Shown one piece after another: positions 36,574-45,079 of a stretch of DNA of 64,000 bases. The stretch comes from Hydrogenispora sp. (GTDB lineage Bacteria; Bacillota; UBA4882; UBA10575): positions 1-64,000 of the forward strand of contig DUQQ01000023.1 in NCBI GenBank assembly GCA_012837705.1, read 5' to 3'. Below the pieces are notes generated by a model. The model made no database searches and had not been told where the DNA came from. It saw nothing but the letters and a program-made list of their open reading frames with translations. Position numbers and translations under genes: made by a program. Numbering within the stretch: position 1 is the first letter of the stretch; each line of letters begins with the position of its first letter.

Positions 36574-37512
36574 ATGAATCTGGACAGGGTGTTGATAGCC
36601 GAGAGCGATCCGCACCTGGCTGAGCTCATGGTGATCCGGCTTTCAAATGCCGGTTATCAGATGGTCACGTGTACCCAGGGGAGTGAGGTGTTGACCAAAA
36701 CCCTTAACTTTAAACCGGGTGTCGTGATCGTTGATCAATGTTTGGCTGATAAAGAAGGGTTGGAAGTCTGTTATGAATTAAGATTACACTCAGCCACCCG
36801 TAATGTGGGGATTGTTCTTTTAACGCAAGAAGAGATTAACCTGGCGGACCTTATTGGGCTGGGCGTACGGATTGATACACAGTTAATTAAGCCCTTTAAA
36901 CCAAAGGATATTCTGACCGAAGTAAATACTTTGATGGCCGAACGACGGGCCACCACGAAGGATTCGCTAACGGGCTTTCCCGCTTGGGATGTCATGCGCA
37001 GGGAGATCACGGAACGCATAACGGGGGGTGCCGATTGCGATCTGCTCTATCTTGATATCAATAATTTTCGGATCTACAATCAATGTTACGGCTTTAGCGC
37101 CGGTGATGAAGCCCTTCGTTTATTATGCCGGCTGTTGTTGGAGGTCACCGATGAACTGGAGTCACCGGATATTTTGATCGCCCACATTCACGGCGATGAT
37201 TTTGTGGTGATGCTGCCGGAGGGGACCGGCGAGCAAGTGGGACGTCGACTGATTGAGCGGTTTGACCAGGAGATCCTCGAGCTTTACCTCGAAGACGACC
37301 GGGAACGGGGTGGGATGTTTTTGCAAAGACCCGATGGTCGCCTTGAGCAATGGCCTTTGATGTCGTTGGGAGTTGCGCTGATCGGTGGTATCATCGATAA
37401 ATACCGGCATCCGCTGGAAACCAAGGCGGTTGGCGAAGAGATCCTCAAACGGTTGAAAGTAAGGCATGGTAGTAATCTGATGCGGGACCGGCAGAACAAT
37501 CCGGCGGAATAA
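36574..37512 (+). CDS. Response regulator with REC and degenerate GGDEF domains
   Basis: About 312 residues. The N-terminal receiver domain (about 5-120) has an acidic pocket (AESDPH), a phospho-acceptor Asp in VVIVDQCLA and the Lys in IKPFK. The C-terminal GGDEF domain (DSLTGFPAWD, LLYLDINNFRIYNQ) has HGDDF instead of GGDEF, so it is probably inactive as a cyclase and may bind nucleotide or act as a receptor. TTG 36571 and ATG 36574 both fit AAGGAG at 36558-36563. It occupies the place where Bacillus has rnmV (RNase M5) between yabE and ksgA. No kinase partner is adjacent. Confidence 0.82.
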   Translation: MNLDRVLIAESDPHLAELMVIRLSNAGYQMVTCTQGSEVLTKTLNFKPGVVIVDQCLADKEGLEVCYELRLHSATRNVGIVLLTQEEINLADLIGLGVRIDTQLIKPFKPKDILTEVNTLMAERRATTKDSLTGFPAWDVMRREITERITGGADCDLLYLDINNFRIYNQCYGFSAGDEALRLLCRLLLEVTDELESPDILIAHIHGDDFVVMLPEGTGEQVGRRLIERFDQEILELYLEDDRERGGMFLQRPDGRLEQWPLMSLGVALIGGIIDKYRHPLETKAVGEEILKRLKVRHGSNLMRDRQNNPAE

Positions 37513-37581
37513 TATAATCCTTTTCAAGGGGTAATAATTACGGAAGGGGTTTTCCTTCTTGACCAAGACAGGTGGTAGAAA

Positions 37582-38532
37582 ATTACGGAAGAAAAGAGAC
37601 TAAATTTAACCTCTCCCCGTCAGGTCCAGCAGTTAATGGCCAAGTATCAGGTGGTTACCAAAAAGGGCCTGGGACAAAATTTCTTGGCGGATGCCAATAT
37701 TCTCCGGAAGATTGTGGACGCGGCAGAGCTCACCGCCGCCGATGTGGTCTTGGAGATTGGTACCGGGGTTGGCGCATTGACGATCGCTCTAGCCCAGGCG
37801 GCGGGGCAGGTAATTTCGGTTGAGACCGACCGCACGCTCGCACCACTGCTGGCGGAGGTACTGGCCGGGTGGGACAATGTGCAGTTGGTCTTTGGTGATA
37901 TTTTAAAGCATGACCCGGCGGCTTTGCTGCCGTCGGCCGCAATTAACCCTAAAGTCGTGGCTAACCTGCCCTACTATATAACCACCCCGATCATCTTCCA
38001 CCTCCTCGAATCCACCGTTCAATGGCAACGCCTGGTTTTCCTGGTGCAAAAGGAAGTAGCCGACCGGATGGTTTCTCCACCTGGGAACAAGGTATACGGC
38101 GCTCTCTCGGTGATGATCCAGTCTTATTGCCGTGTTGAGCTAGTTGGGGTCGTGCCGCCGACGGTCTTTATTCCAAGGCCGAAGGTCCATTCGGCAATTG
38201 TTAAATTAACCCCGCAACCAAGGAACTTCTCCCCGGAAACCGCGCGTTGTTTCTCCCTGATCGTTCGGACTGTTTTTTCCTCGCGCCGCAAAAATCTGTA
38301 CAATTCACTCCGTCGGATCTTTCCTCAACTGGGGGGAGAAGCAAACGTGATGGAAGCTTTAGATATCCTAGGGTTTGATCCGCAACAAAGGGGAGAAACC
38401 CTTTCTCCAACGGAGTTTTATGCTTTAGCCGACTATTGTGGGAAGAAATTGAATGGTCTTTCGAAGACGGAGGCTATTTACCGAAAAGAGGATGAAGATG
38501 AACTTTATCAGCCCGAGCAAAGGACGACTTAG
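37582..38532 (+). CDS. rsmA: 16S rRNA dimethyladenosine transferase (KsgA)
   Basis: Dimethylates A1518 and A1519 of 16S rRNA. Motifs include LGQNFLADANILRKIV, the SAM motif EIGTGVGALT, NLPYYITTPI and FIPRPKVHSAIV. The first in-frame ATG (37636) would cut off LTSPRQVQQL, which aligns with the conserved N-terminal helix of the family. ATT 37582 lies 6 nt after AGGTGG (37570-37575), and an in-frame stop is at 37576. I therefore place the start at ATT 37582; no ATG, GTG or TTG exists between. The gene overlaps the next one by 35 bp. Confidence 0.93.
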   Translation: MTEEKRLNLTSPRQVQQLMAKYQVVTKKGLGQNFLADANILRKIVDAAELTAADVVLEIGTGVGALTIALAQAAGQVISVETDRTLAPLLAEVLAGWDNVQLVFGDILKHDPAALLPSAAINPKVVANLPYYITTPIIFHLLESTVQWQRLVFLVQKEVADRMVSPPGNKVYGALSVMIQSYCRVELVGVVPPTVFIPRPKVHSAIVKLTPQPRNFSPETARCFSLIVRTVFSSRRKNLYNSLRRIFPQLGGEANVMEALDILGFDPQQRGETLSPTEFYALADYCGKKLNGLSKTEAIYRKEDEDELYQPEQRTT

Positions 38533-38968
38533 TTTCAACCAAATGTTCCGGGACCTCCTTGCGTACATCAATGAACATCCCGATGATACCTATAAGATGA
38601 TTGTCGGTACCGACTCGCAGGAGCGGAGAGATGTTTATTACGTGACCGCGGTCGTGATCTTGCGGGAAGGAAAAGGTGGACGCTTTTATTACACCAAGGA
38701 ACGGCAGAAGGGTAAGATCTCCATGAAGCAACGGATCTTTTTGGAGACGGCCCGCAGTCTAGAGGTGGCTTCGCGTCTGGCTGGGAAGTTTATGGCGGTG
38801 GGCAAAACCGATTTTAATATTGAGATCCACTTGGATGTGGGGCAACAGGGAAAAACTAAGGAGATCATCAGAGAAGTAGTGGGTATGGTTACCGGTAGTG
38901 GGTTTGATGCGCGGATCAAACCCGATTCCTACGGTGCTTCGAAGGTGGCGGATAAGTTCACAAAATAA
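38498..38968 (+). CDS. DUF458 ribonuclease H-like protein (YkuK-like)
   Basis: About 156 residues in the DUF458 family with an RNase H-like fold. [19 protein letters not shown] leads into [26 protein letters not shown], whose Asp begins a likely metal site, followed by [13 protein letters not shown]. Function is not established. ATG 38498 follows AGAGG (38487-38491); an earlier ATG at 38492 has no spacing. The start lies inside the rsmA 3' end. Confidence 0.82.
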   Translation: MNFISPSKGRLSFNQMFRDLLAYINEHPDDTYKMIVGTDSQERRDVYYVTAVVILREGKGGRFYYTKERQKGKISMKQRIFLETARSLEVASRLAGKFMAVGKTDFNIEIHLDVGQQGKTKEIIREVVGMVTGSGFDARIKPDSYGASKVADKFTK

Positions 38969-38974
38969 CTGTGA

Positions 38975-39003
38975 TTGACACATTTGTTCTCTTCTGTTAT
39001 ACT
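38975..39003 (+). promoter_or_regulatory. recA promoter
   Basis: TTGACA (38975-38980) and TATACT (38998-39003) with a 17-bp spacer, a near-perfect sigma-A promoter. LexA-like sites overlap it at both ends. Confidence 0.88.
38977..38990 (-). promoter_or_regulatory. Second LexA-like box overlapping the recA -35
   Basis: On the minus strand AGAACAAATGTGTC matches 11 of 14 positions of the Bacillus SOS consensus, in opposite orientation to the downstream box. It overlaps the -35 element. Confidence 0.5.
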
Positions 39004-39008
39004 CAAGG

Positions 39009-39022
39009 CGAACAAATGTTTG
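39009..39022 (+). promoter_or_regulatory. LexA (DinR) box of recA
   Basis: CGAACAAATGTTTG matches every position of the Bacillus SOS consensus CGAACRNRYGTTYG. It lies at about the transcription start, so bound LexA would block recA until DNA damage. Confidence 0.88.
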
Positions 39023-39036
39023 GAGGGGGCATAAGG

Positions 39037-40110
39037 ATGGCCGTTGATGAGAAACAGAAAGCATTGGAGGTGGCGATCCTCCAGATCGAAAAGCAATTTG
39101 GAAAAGGTTCGATCATGAAGATGGGGGAAGCAGACACCAAGATGAACATAGATGTGATTCCAACCGGCGCGATCACTTTAGACTTGGCGCTGGGGGTGGG
39201 GGGGATTCCCCGCGGCCGGGTGATCGAGATCTACGGACCCGAATCATCAGGAAAAACCACCGTGGCGTTGCATATGGTCGCAGAAGCGCAGAAACTGGGG
39301 GGGATTGCTGCTTTTATCGATGCCGAGCACGCCTTGGATCCACTATACGCGCGTAAGTTAGGTGTGGATATTGATAACCTTTTGATCTCCCAACCGGATA
39401 CGGGGGAGCAGGCGCTGGAGATCGCCGAAGCACTGGTCCGGAGCGGCGCGGTCGATGTGGTCGTTGTCGACTCGGTGGCGGCTTTAACGCCTCGGGCGGA
39501 GATCGAGGGGGAAATGGGCGATTCCCATGTGGGTTTACAAGCCCGTTTGATGTCCCAGGCTTTGCGGAAACTAACCGGGGCAATCAGCAAATCGCAGACG
39601 GTGGCGATTTTTATCAACCAAATCCGGGAGAAAGTCGGTATTATGTTCGGTAATCCAGAGGTCACCCCGGGGGGGAGGGCTTTAAAGTTCTACTCCACCA
39701 TCCGGTTGGATGTGCGCCGCGTTGAGACCTTGAAACAAGGGGGCGACTTCATCGGAAACCGGACCCGGGTTAAAGTGGTCAAAAACAAGGTCGCGCCACC
39801 GTTTAAAGAAGCGGAGTTTGATATTATTTACGGGGAAGGGATTTCAAAGGTCGGTTGTATCCTCGATTTGGCCGTGGACAAGGATATTGTTAGCAAGAGT
39901 GGTTCCTGGTTTTCCTATGGCGAGACCCGTTTAGGGCAAGGGCGGGATAATGCCATTGAGTTTCTGAAGCAGAATCCGGAACTCTTGGAACAGGTGGAGA
40001 ACCAGATCTATGAAAAGTGTGGCTTACTGCGCCCGGCGAGAAAAGGGGAAGAAGCCCAAAAGGAAGAAGAGGCGAAGGCGACTCGCCCCGCCAAGGCTAA
40101 GCAAAAATGA
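39037..40110 (+). CDS. recA: Recombinase A
   Basis: 357 residues. The Walker A motif GPESSGKTT, the [13 protein letters not shown] start, [29 protein letters not shown] and [18 protein letters not shown] are standard. An acidic/Lys-rich tail ends the protein. RecA catalyses homologous strand exchange and triggers LexA self-cleavage. ATG 39037 follows GGAGGGGG. The stop overlaps recX (ATGA). Confidence 0.97.
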   Translation: MAVDEKQKALEVAILQIEKQFGKGSIMKMGEADTKMNIDVIPTGAITLDLALGVGGIPRGRVIEIYGPESSGKTTVALHMVAEAQKLGGIAAFIDAEHALDPLYARKLGVDIDNLLISQPDTGEQALEIAEALVRSGAVDVVVVDSVAALTPRAEIEGEMGDSHVGLQARLMSQALRKLTGAISKSQTVAIFINQIREKVGIMFGNPEVTPGGRALKFYSTIRLDVRRVETLKQGGDFIGNRTRVKVVKNKVAPPFKEAEFDIIYGEGISKVGCILDLAVDKDIVSKSGSWFSYGETRLGQGRDNAIEFLKQNPELLEQVENQIYEKCGLLRPARKGEEAQKEEEAKATRPAKAKQK

Positions 40111-40571
40111 GTCCGAAACGACCGGCGCTCAGTTACGCCTTAACGCTGCTTGGGCGGCGTGATTATTCCACCTGGGAAATGGAGCGCAAACTGGAAGGCA
40201 AAGGTTACCAGCGGGATGAGATTATGACGGCGGTGGCCCGCTTACGGGAATGGAATTATCTCGATGATGAGACCTATCTCCGGCGTCAGATCGACAAGTA
40301 CCTGGTGGCGAAGAAAAGCCGGTCCTATATCCGCCAGCGGTTACGCCTGGCCGGACTGGACCCGCAGTTGGTCGAGGACGGGCTTGATCTGTACTACCCG
40401 GCGGACAAAGAACGGGAGTATGTTCAGTTTTGGTGGCAAAAGTGCTTTGGGGGATCGGAATCTGCACCCGATGAAAAGCGGGCCGTCATTCGGTGGGCCC
40501 GTCGCATGTATGCTGCTGGTTTTCCCGTCGAGGAAATTCGGCCCTACTTGGACTATAATAAGGAGTCTTGA
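40107..40571 (+). CDS. recX: RecX regulatory protein
   Basis: 154 residues built of three-helix repeats. [24 protein letters not shown] and [21 protein letters not shown] are RecX hallmarks, and [14 protein letters not shown] begins the second repeat. RecX binds and modulates RecA filaments. It overlaps recA by 4 bp, indicating co-translation. Its stop lies inside the -35 of the rny promoter. Confidence 0.9.
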   Translation: MSPKRPALSYALTLLGRRDYSTWEMERKLEGKGYQRDEIMTAVARLREWNYLDDETYLRRQIDKYLVAKKSRSYIRQRLRLAGLDPQLVEDGLDLYYPADKEREYVQFWWQKCFGGSESAPDEKRAVIRWARRMYAAGFPVEEIRPYLDYNKES

Positions 40572-40596
40572 CAGCTTTTTTCAAAAAAGATACAAT
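40568..40596 (+). promoter_or_regulatory. Promoter of rny
   Basis: TTGACA (40568-40573) and TACAAT (40591-40596) with a 17-bp spacer. The -35 overlaps the recX stop. Confidence 0.85.
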
Positions 40597-40618
40597 TAAA
40601 TCTGGAGGAGAACACCAA

Positions 40619-40642
40619 GAAGCCGAGTTCTTACTCGGCTTC
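40619..40642 (+). promoter_or_regulatory. Leader hairpin of the RNase Y mRNA
   Basis: GAAGCCGAG (40619-40627) and CTCGGCTTC (40634-40642) form a perfect 9-bp stem with a TTCTTA loop. The following sequence is ATTTAGTATT, a poor T-tract. It lies within the predicted rny leader between the promoter and the ribosome binding site. Confidence 0.65.
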
Positions 40643-40674
40643 ATTTAGTATTAAGTTTGTTAATAAAGGAGGTG

Positions 40675-42210
40675 TTGGGCATCGAATTTTGGTTGATCGC
40701 ATTATTGATTCTTCTGGGTTTAGCAGGCGGTATTATTTTTGAAAAGATTAGGACCGCGATGAGCTTAAGGTCGGCCGAAGAAACCGCCAATATGATATTG
40801 CAAGAAGCCGAACGGGAAGCGGAAGCAAAGAAACGGGAATCCATCCTAGAAGCTAAGGAAGAAGCCCTTCGGATTAAAAATGATTTAGACCGGGAGATCC
40901 GGGAACGACGTAATGAGATCCAGCGGTGGGAGAAACGGATTGAACAAAAAGAAGCGAATATAGACCGCAAGACCGAAGCGCTGGAGAAGAAAGAGGATAA
41001 CCTCAACAAGAAAGAGAACGAGTTGGAGAAGCTCAAGGCAGAACTGCGGGAGTTAAAACAACAGGAGCGGGAAGAACTAGAGAAGATCTCTGGCCTTACT
41101 GTTGAGCAAGCGAAGGAGTTCCTCTTCTCTGAATTGAAAAAAGAACTGGCGCAGGAGATGGCGGTACGGGTCCGGGAACATGAGGCGAAGGTTAAGGATG
41201 AAGCCGATAAGAAAGCCCGGGATATAATTGCGACGGCAATCCAACGGTACGCCGCCGATCATGTGGCCGAAACTACAGTGTCGGTAGTGGTATTGCCGAA
41301 TGACGAGATGAAAGGCCGGATTATTGGCCGGGAAGGCCGGAATATCCGAGCGCTTGAGACATTAACCGGGATTGATCTCATTATCGACGATACCCCCGAG
41401 GCGGTGATTCTCTCTGGCTTTGACCCCGTGCGGCGGGAGATCGCACGGATTGCTTTAGAACGCTTGATTGCTGATGGCCGTATCCATCCGGCCCGCATCG
41501 AAGAGATGGTGGAAAAAGCCCGGAAAGAAGTGGAAACGGTCATCAAAGAAGAAGGGGAACAAGCCGCGATTGAGGTGGGGATCCCCAATCTACACCCAGA
41601 GTTGATTCGGTTATTGGGAAGGTTGAAATACCGGACCAGTTATGGACAGAACGTCTTGAAACATTCGATTGAGGTAGCACATCTTGCCGGTATGATTGCG
41701 GCAGAATTAGGAGCCGATGTCAATTTAGCCAAACGGGCAGGACTCCTCCATGACATTGGAAAAGCCATTGACCATGAGGTGGAAGGACCACATGTGACGA
41801 TTGGTGCTGATATTGCGAAAAAGTTCCGCGAATCGGCGGCGGTCATTCACGCGATTGCCGCCCACCACGGAGATATAGAGCCGAATACAGTCGAAGCCGT
41901 TTTAGTACAGGCGGCGGATGCGATTTCAGCGGCGCGGCCGGGGGCCAGGAGGGAGACGCTAGAGAGCTATATCAAACGGTTAGAGCGTTTGGAGAAGATT
42001 GCTGATTCGTTTGATGGTGTCGAAAAAGCCTTTGCGATCCAAGCTGGACGTGAAATCAGGATTATGGTAAAGCCGGAAAAAGTGGATGATTCAGCGGCGG
42101 CTTTTATTTCGCGGGAGATTGCGAAGAAAATTGAAGATGAATTGGAATATCCCGGTCAGATTAAAGTCGTAGTGATTCGTGAGATCAGAGCGGTCGATTA
42201 TGCAAAATAA
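40675..42210 (+). CDS. rny: Ribonuclease Y
   Basis: Membrane-anchored endoribonuclease that starts decay of many Bacillota mRNAs. A short hydrophobic anchor ([19 protein letters not shown]) is followed by a long coiled coil (about 35-190), a KH domain ([17 protein letters not shown]) and an HD domain ([21 protein letters not shown]). Start choice is difficult: AAAGGAGG (40665-40672) is only 2 nt from TTG 40675 but 8 nt from ATC 40681. An ATC start would give [13 protein letters not shown], a common RNase Y-like beginning. I list TTG 40675. It lies in the conserved recA-rny-ymdB-spoVS order. Confidence 0.94.
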   Translation: MGIEFWLIALLILLGLAGGIIFEKIRTAMSLRSAEETANMILQEAEREAEAKKRESILEAKEEALRIKNDLDREIRERRNEIQRWEKRIEQKEANIDRKTEALEKKEDNLNKKENELEKLKAELRELKQQEREELEKISGLTVEQAKEFLFSELKKELAQEMAVRVREHEAKVKDEADKKARDIIATAIQRYAADHVAETTVSVVVLPNDEMKGRIIGREGRNIRALETLTGIDLIIDDTPEAVILSGFDPVRREIARIALERLIADGRIHPARIEEMVEKARKEVETVIKEEGEQAAIEVGIPNLHPELIRLLGRLKYRTSYGQNVLKHSIEVAHLAGMIAAELGADVNLAKRAGLLHDIGKAIDHEVEGPHVTIGADIAKKFRESAAVIHAIAAHHGDIEPNTVEAVLVQAADAISAARPGARRETLESYIKRLERLEKIADSFDGVEKAFAIQAGREIRIMVKPEKVDDSAAAFISREIAKKIEDELEYPGQIKVVVIREIRAVDYAK

Positions 42211-42246
42211 AGGCAGTAAGCCACACTGTGGCTTACTTGCCTTTTC
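42211..42246 (+). terminator. Intrinsic terminator after rny
   Basis: GTAAGCCACA and TGTGGCTTAC form a long stem around a single C, extended by GGCA/TTGCC and followed by TTTT. Confidence 0.85.
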
Positions 42247-42272
42247 ATTACCATGAGAGGAATAGTGGGAAA

Positions 42273-42806
42273 ATGAAGGGTGTATTTAGTCGGGACGGCG
42301 AAACCTTCACGAGCTCCATGAGTTTAATCGTTTCTTTATTGATCCGTTACCCGGAGATTGCCACCTTAAGGTTAAACCCCGCTGACTCTAGTTTGATCTT
42401 TAGTTTTATTTTTCGGCATAAGTTTTCCGCCGAAGAAAAACAGGCGTTTCGGGAAGAATTAAGGATGAGCCTGGAAGCACTGGCCCTTTTGGACCAAGTT
42501 AAACCGGAGATTATTGAGTTGTCATTCAAAAGGCAGGGTGCGCTAAGTTTTCTGGAGATTAAACGAGACATTGCTTCCTTTTCCCCCGATGAACTTTCTT
42601 TAACCATTAAAATTATTAATAGCCGTTACGAAGATAAAGTGGTTAAAGAAGAGGATGGCGAGGCCGGGGAAGAAGATCTGCTTTTTCAAGAAGAAATGAT
42701 CGCGCACATGTTGGAAGAGTTGAAGGAAGTGCCGCAGAAAAAGGAGTTAACTGGAATTCGAGAAGAAGGCCGCGTCTTGATTTTTAACCACTCGGACCCC
42801 CCCTAA
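42273..42806 (+). CDS. Hypothetical protein between rny and ymdB
   Basis: About 177 residues, soluble. It starts MKGVFSRDGETFTSSMSL and has a middle with LRLNPADSSLIFSFIFRHKFSAEEKQ, and an acidic C-terminal half (KEEDGEAGEEDLLFQEEMI). No family is recognised. ATG 42273 is chosen because the longer open frame runs through the rny terminator. GTGGGA is close and GAGAGG lies 12 nt upstream. Since rny and ymdB are normally adjacent in Bacillus, this is an insertion in the conserved order. Confidence 0.55.
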   Translation: MKGVFSRDGETFTSSMSLIVSLLIRYPEIATLRLNPADSSLIFSFIFRHKFSAEEKQAFREELRMSLEALALLDQVKPEIIELSFKRQGALSFLEIKRDIASFSPDELSLTIKIINSRYEDKVVKEEDGEAGEEDLLFQEEMIAHMLEELKEVPQKKELTGIREEGRVLIFNHSDPP

Positions 42807-42841
42807 ACGCGGGGATGGGTTTAGTCAAGGGGGATCTAAAT

Positions 42842-43624
42842 TTGAAAATTATTTTTTTAGGCGACATCGTGGGTCGGCCTGGGCGGAAGTTAGTAAAGGC
42901 GCTACTTCCGGAGTTGGTTCAGCAGTATGCACCAGATTTAACCGTCGTGAACGGAGAGAATGCTGCGGGTGGTTTTGGGCTGACCATGGATGTGGCCAAT
43001 GAGCTTTTACATAGTGGGGTGGACGTGATCACTCTGGGCAACCACACCTGGAAGCACCGGGAGATCAACCAAGTTTTTGACCGTTACAAACAAGTGTTAC
43101 GTCCGGCCAATTACCCGCCGGGGACCCCAGGGGAGAGTGCCGGTGTCTTTGTGGCGAAAAACGGGTACCCGGTTGGGGTCCTTAGTCTGATGGGTCAGGT
43201 TTATTTAGAGCCGGCCTTGGATTGTCCCTTCCGCGTCGCGAAGGAGCAAGTCAGTCGCTTGAAAGAAAAAACCCCTTATGTTCTGGTTGATTTCCATGCC
43301 GAAGCTACGTCGGAAAAGATCGCCCTTGGGAACTACCTTGATGGTATGGTGTCGGCGGTCTTGGGAACCCATACCCATGTTACCACCGCTGACCAGCGCA
43401 TTCTCCCCGGTGGGACCGGATATATTACCGATGTGGGGATGTGTGGACCGACCGATTCGGTTTTAGGCGTTAAAAAGGAGTTGGCCATTGAGAAGTTTAT
43501 CACAAAACGACCGGTGAAATTTGAAATTGCCAGTGGGCCCGTGGAATTAAACGGGGTCTATCTCGAACTTGATGAACAAGGACGGACAAGGCGAATTGAC
43601 AGAATTAATTACCGTAAAAATTAA
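42842..43624 (+). CDS. ymdB: YmdB metallophosphoesterase (2',3'-cyclic nucleotide phosphodiesterase family)
   Basis: About 260 residues with the calcineurin-like core: KIIFLGDIVGRPGRK, VVNGENAAGGFGLT, LGNHTWKHREIN, DFHAEATSEK and LGTHTHVTTAD supply the metal-binding Asp, Asn and His residues. In Bacillus, YmdB hydrolyses cyclic nucleotides and influences biofilm versus motility through RNase Y. TTG 42842 follows AAGGGGG by about 8 nt. It precedes spoVS as in Bacillus. Confidence 0.94.
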   Translation: MKIIFLGDIVGRPGRKLVKALLPELVQQYAPDLTVVNGENAAGGFGLTMDVANELLHSGVDVITLGNHTWKHREINQVFDRYKQVLRPANYPPGTPGESAGVFVAKNGYPVGVLSLMGQVYLEPALDCPFRVAKEQVSRLKEKTPYVLVDFHAEATSEKIALGNYLDGMVSAVLGTHTHVTTADQRILPGGTGYITDVGMCGPTDSVLGVKKELAIEKFITKRPVKFEIASGPVELNGVYLELDEQGRTRRIDRINYRKN

Positions 43625-43642
43625 AAATAAGTGATAAAATTA

Positions 43643-43674
43643 AAAGGAATTTTATGGTCGGCATAAAATATAAT
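43643..43674 (+). promoter_or_regulatory. Sigma-H-like promoter of spoVS
   Basis: AAAGGAATT (43643-43651) fits the sigma-H -35 (RnAGGAWWW), and ATAAAAT (43663-43669) fits 6 of 7 positions of RnnGAAT after 11 bp. A TATAAT at 43669-43674 is an alternative sigma-A -10. The Bacillus spoVS gene is sigma-H dependent. Confidence 0.5.
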
Positions 43675-43719
43675 AGATGTAGTTAAGAAGTCGACATGGT
43701 TTAGGAGGGGGATAAAGCA

Positions 43720-43980
43720 ATGGAAGTATTAAAGGTTTCGGCAAAATCAAACCCAAATTCGGTGGCCGGGGCATTGGCTGGAGTATTACGGGAGAAGGGA
43801 GCAGCGGAAATCCAGGCGATTGGCGCTGGTGCACTTAATCAGGCCGTGAAAGCGGTCGCCATTGCCCGCGGTTTTGTTGCGCCCAGTGGAATTGATTTGA
43901 TTTGTATTCCCGCGTTTACTGACATAATGATTGAAGGACAAGAACGAACAGCTATTAAACTAATCATTGAACCTCGGTAG
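43720..43980 (+). CDS. spoVS: Stage V sporulation protein S
   Basis: 86 residues, near-identical in layout to SpoVS: EVLKVSAKSNPNSVAGALAGVLREKG, IQAIGAGALNQAVKAVAIARGFVAPSG, then FTDIMIEGQERTAIKLIIEPR. SpoVS is an Alba-like fold that probably binds nucleic acid and affects late sporulation and coat assembly in Bacillus. TTTAGGAGGGGG precedes ATG 43720. It follows ymdB in the conserved order and is ended by a terminator. Confidence 0.97.
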   Translation: MEVLKVSAKSNPNSVAGALAGVLREKGAAEIQAIGAGALNQAVKAVAIARGFVAPSGIDLICIPAFTDIMIEGQERTAIKLIIEPR

Positions 43981-44004
43981 TTCTTATCCAGAGCACCGAT
44001 CGGG

Positions 44005-44033
44005 ACCTATAAACCTTTATAGGTTCTTTTTTT
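44005..44033 (+). terminator. Terminator after spoVS
   Basis: ACCTATAAA and TTTATAGGT form a 9-bp stem with a two-base loop, followed by TCTTTTTTTG. Confidence 0.85.
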
Positions 44034-44068
44034 GTTTAAAACGGAAAGGAACAGAGAGGAAAAGGAAG

Positions 44069-45019
44069 ATGAAAAGGGATTTTGGACCGGTTCTTGATGG
44101 GCATGCCGATACCTTAGTCCGGATCGAAGAGGAGGGTGGGAGCCTGGGTGATGCCCCCCATCTTCACCTTGATCTACCCCGTTTAAAAAAAGCCGGGGTT
44201 TCCCTGCAGGTCCTGGCGATCTGTGCTGCCGAGCGACCGCAGGCTTATGCTTGGGCTAAACGGGTCATCACCCGGTGGCGACAGGAGTATCGCCGCTGGC
44301 GGGAGCAGTTAATCTGGATCCAGTCGCCGTCTGATTTTGAAGCTTGGTGCGACGGAAGGAAAATCGGGGTAATTCTGGCTCTGGAAGGGTTGGAGCCGTT
44401 GGAAGGGAAGCTTTCCCGGCTGGACGAGTTTTATGAACAGGGGGTGCGGATGCTCTCACTGACCTGGAACGGGATTAACGCCTTTGCGTGCGGGGTGGGA
44501 GTGCCAAACGATAGTGGCTTGACCGGATTAGGTAGGACCGTGGTACAAATGGCGGAGGAACGGGGGATAATTTTGGATCTTTCGCACCTAGGCCGGAAAA
44601 GTTTCTTTGATTTAATTGATCTGGTCCGGCAGCCGGTCTGTGTTTCCCACGCCAATGTGAATCCGGTTTATGCGCACCAGCGTAACTTGACCGCGGATCA
44701 GATTCGCTTGGTGGCGGAAACCGGGGGTACGGTGGGGTTGACTTATTACCCCCCTTTTATCGGCCCGGGGCCGGTCCGTAGTGCCGACCTCATTCCCCAT
44801 CTGGAGGCTTTGATCCGGATCGGAGGTGTGGATTGCCCGGCGTTGGGTAGTGATTTTGACGGGGTTGATTGCACCCCAAGGGATCTGCCTGATGTGACTG
44901 GCGTCCCTCATTTTTTGAATGAAATGGCTGCTTTTGGGTTCAGCCCGGAAATTATCGGTAAAGTGGCCGGGGGTAATTTCTACCGTTTTCTCAAGGAAAA
45001 ATTTACGGCAACACGCTGA
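44069..45019 (+). CDS. Membrane dipeptidase (peptidase M19 family)
   Basis: About 316 residues, no signal peptide. The start DGHADTLVRIEEEGGSL supplies the metal-binding His-x-Asp, and ILALEGLEPLEG, MLSLTWNGINAFACG, ILDLSHLGRKSFFDL, VSHANV and GSDFDGVDC place the remaining ligands. M19 enzymes hydrolyse dipeptides and related N-acyl compounds. ATG 44069 gives the expected N-terminus; the longer frame adds a terminator region. It follows spoVS, an order seen in other spore formers. Confidence 0.9.
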   Translation: MKRDFGPVLDGHADTLVRIEEEGGSLGDAPHLHLDLPRLKKAGVSLQVLAICAAERPQAYAWAKRVITRWRQEYRRWREQLIWIQSPSDFEAWCDGRKIGVILALEGLEPLEGKLSRLDEFYEQGVRMLSLTWNGINAFACGVGVPNDSGLTGLGRTVVQMAEERGIILDLSHLGRKSFFDLIDLVRQPVCVSHANVNPVYAHQRNLTADQIRLVAETGGTVGLTYYPPFIGPGPVRSADLIPHLEALIRIGGVDCPALGSDFDGVDCTPRDLPDVTGVPHFLNEMAAFGFSPEIIGKVAGGNFYRFLKEKFTATR

Positions 45020-45079
45020 AAAAGGTGTTAAAAAGCCCAGAACACCTATCTCCTACCGGTTTTTACTTAGAGGAGTAAC

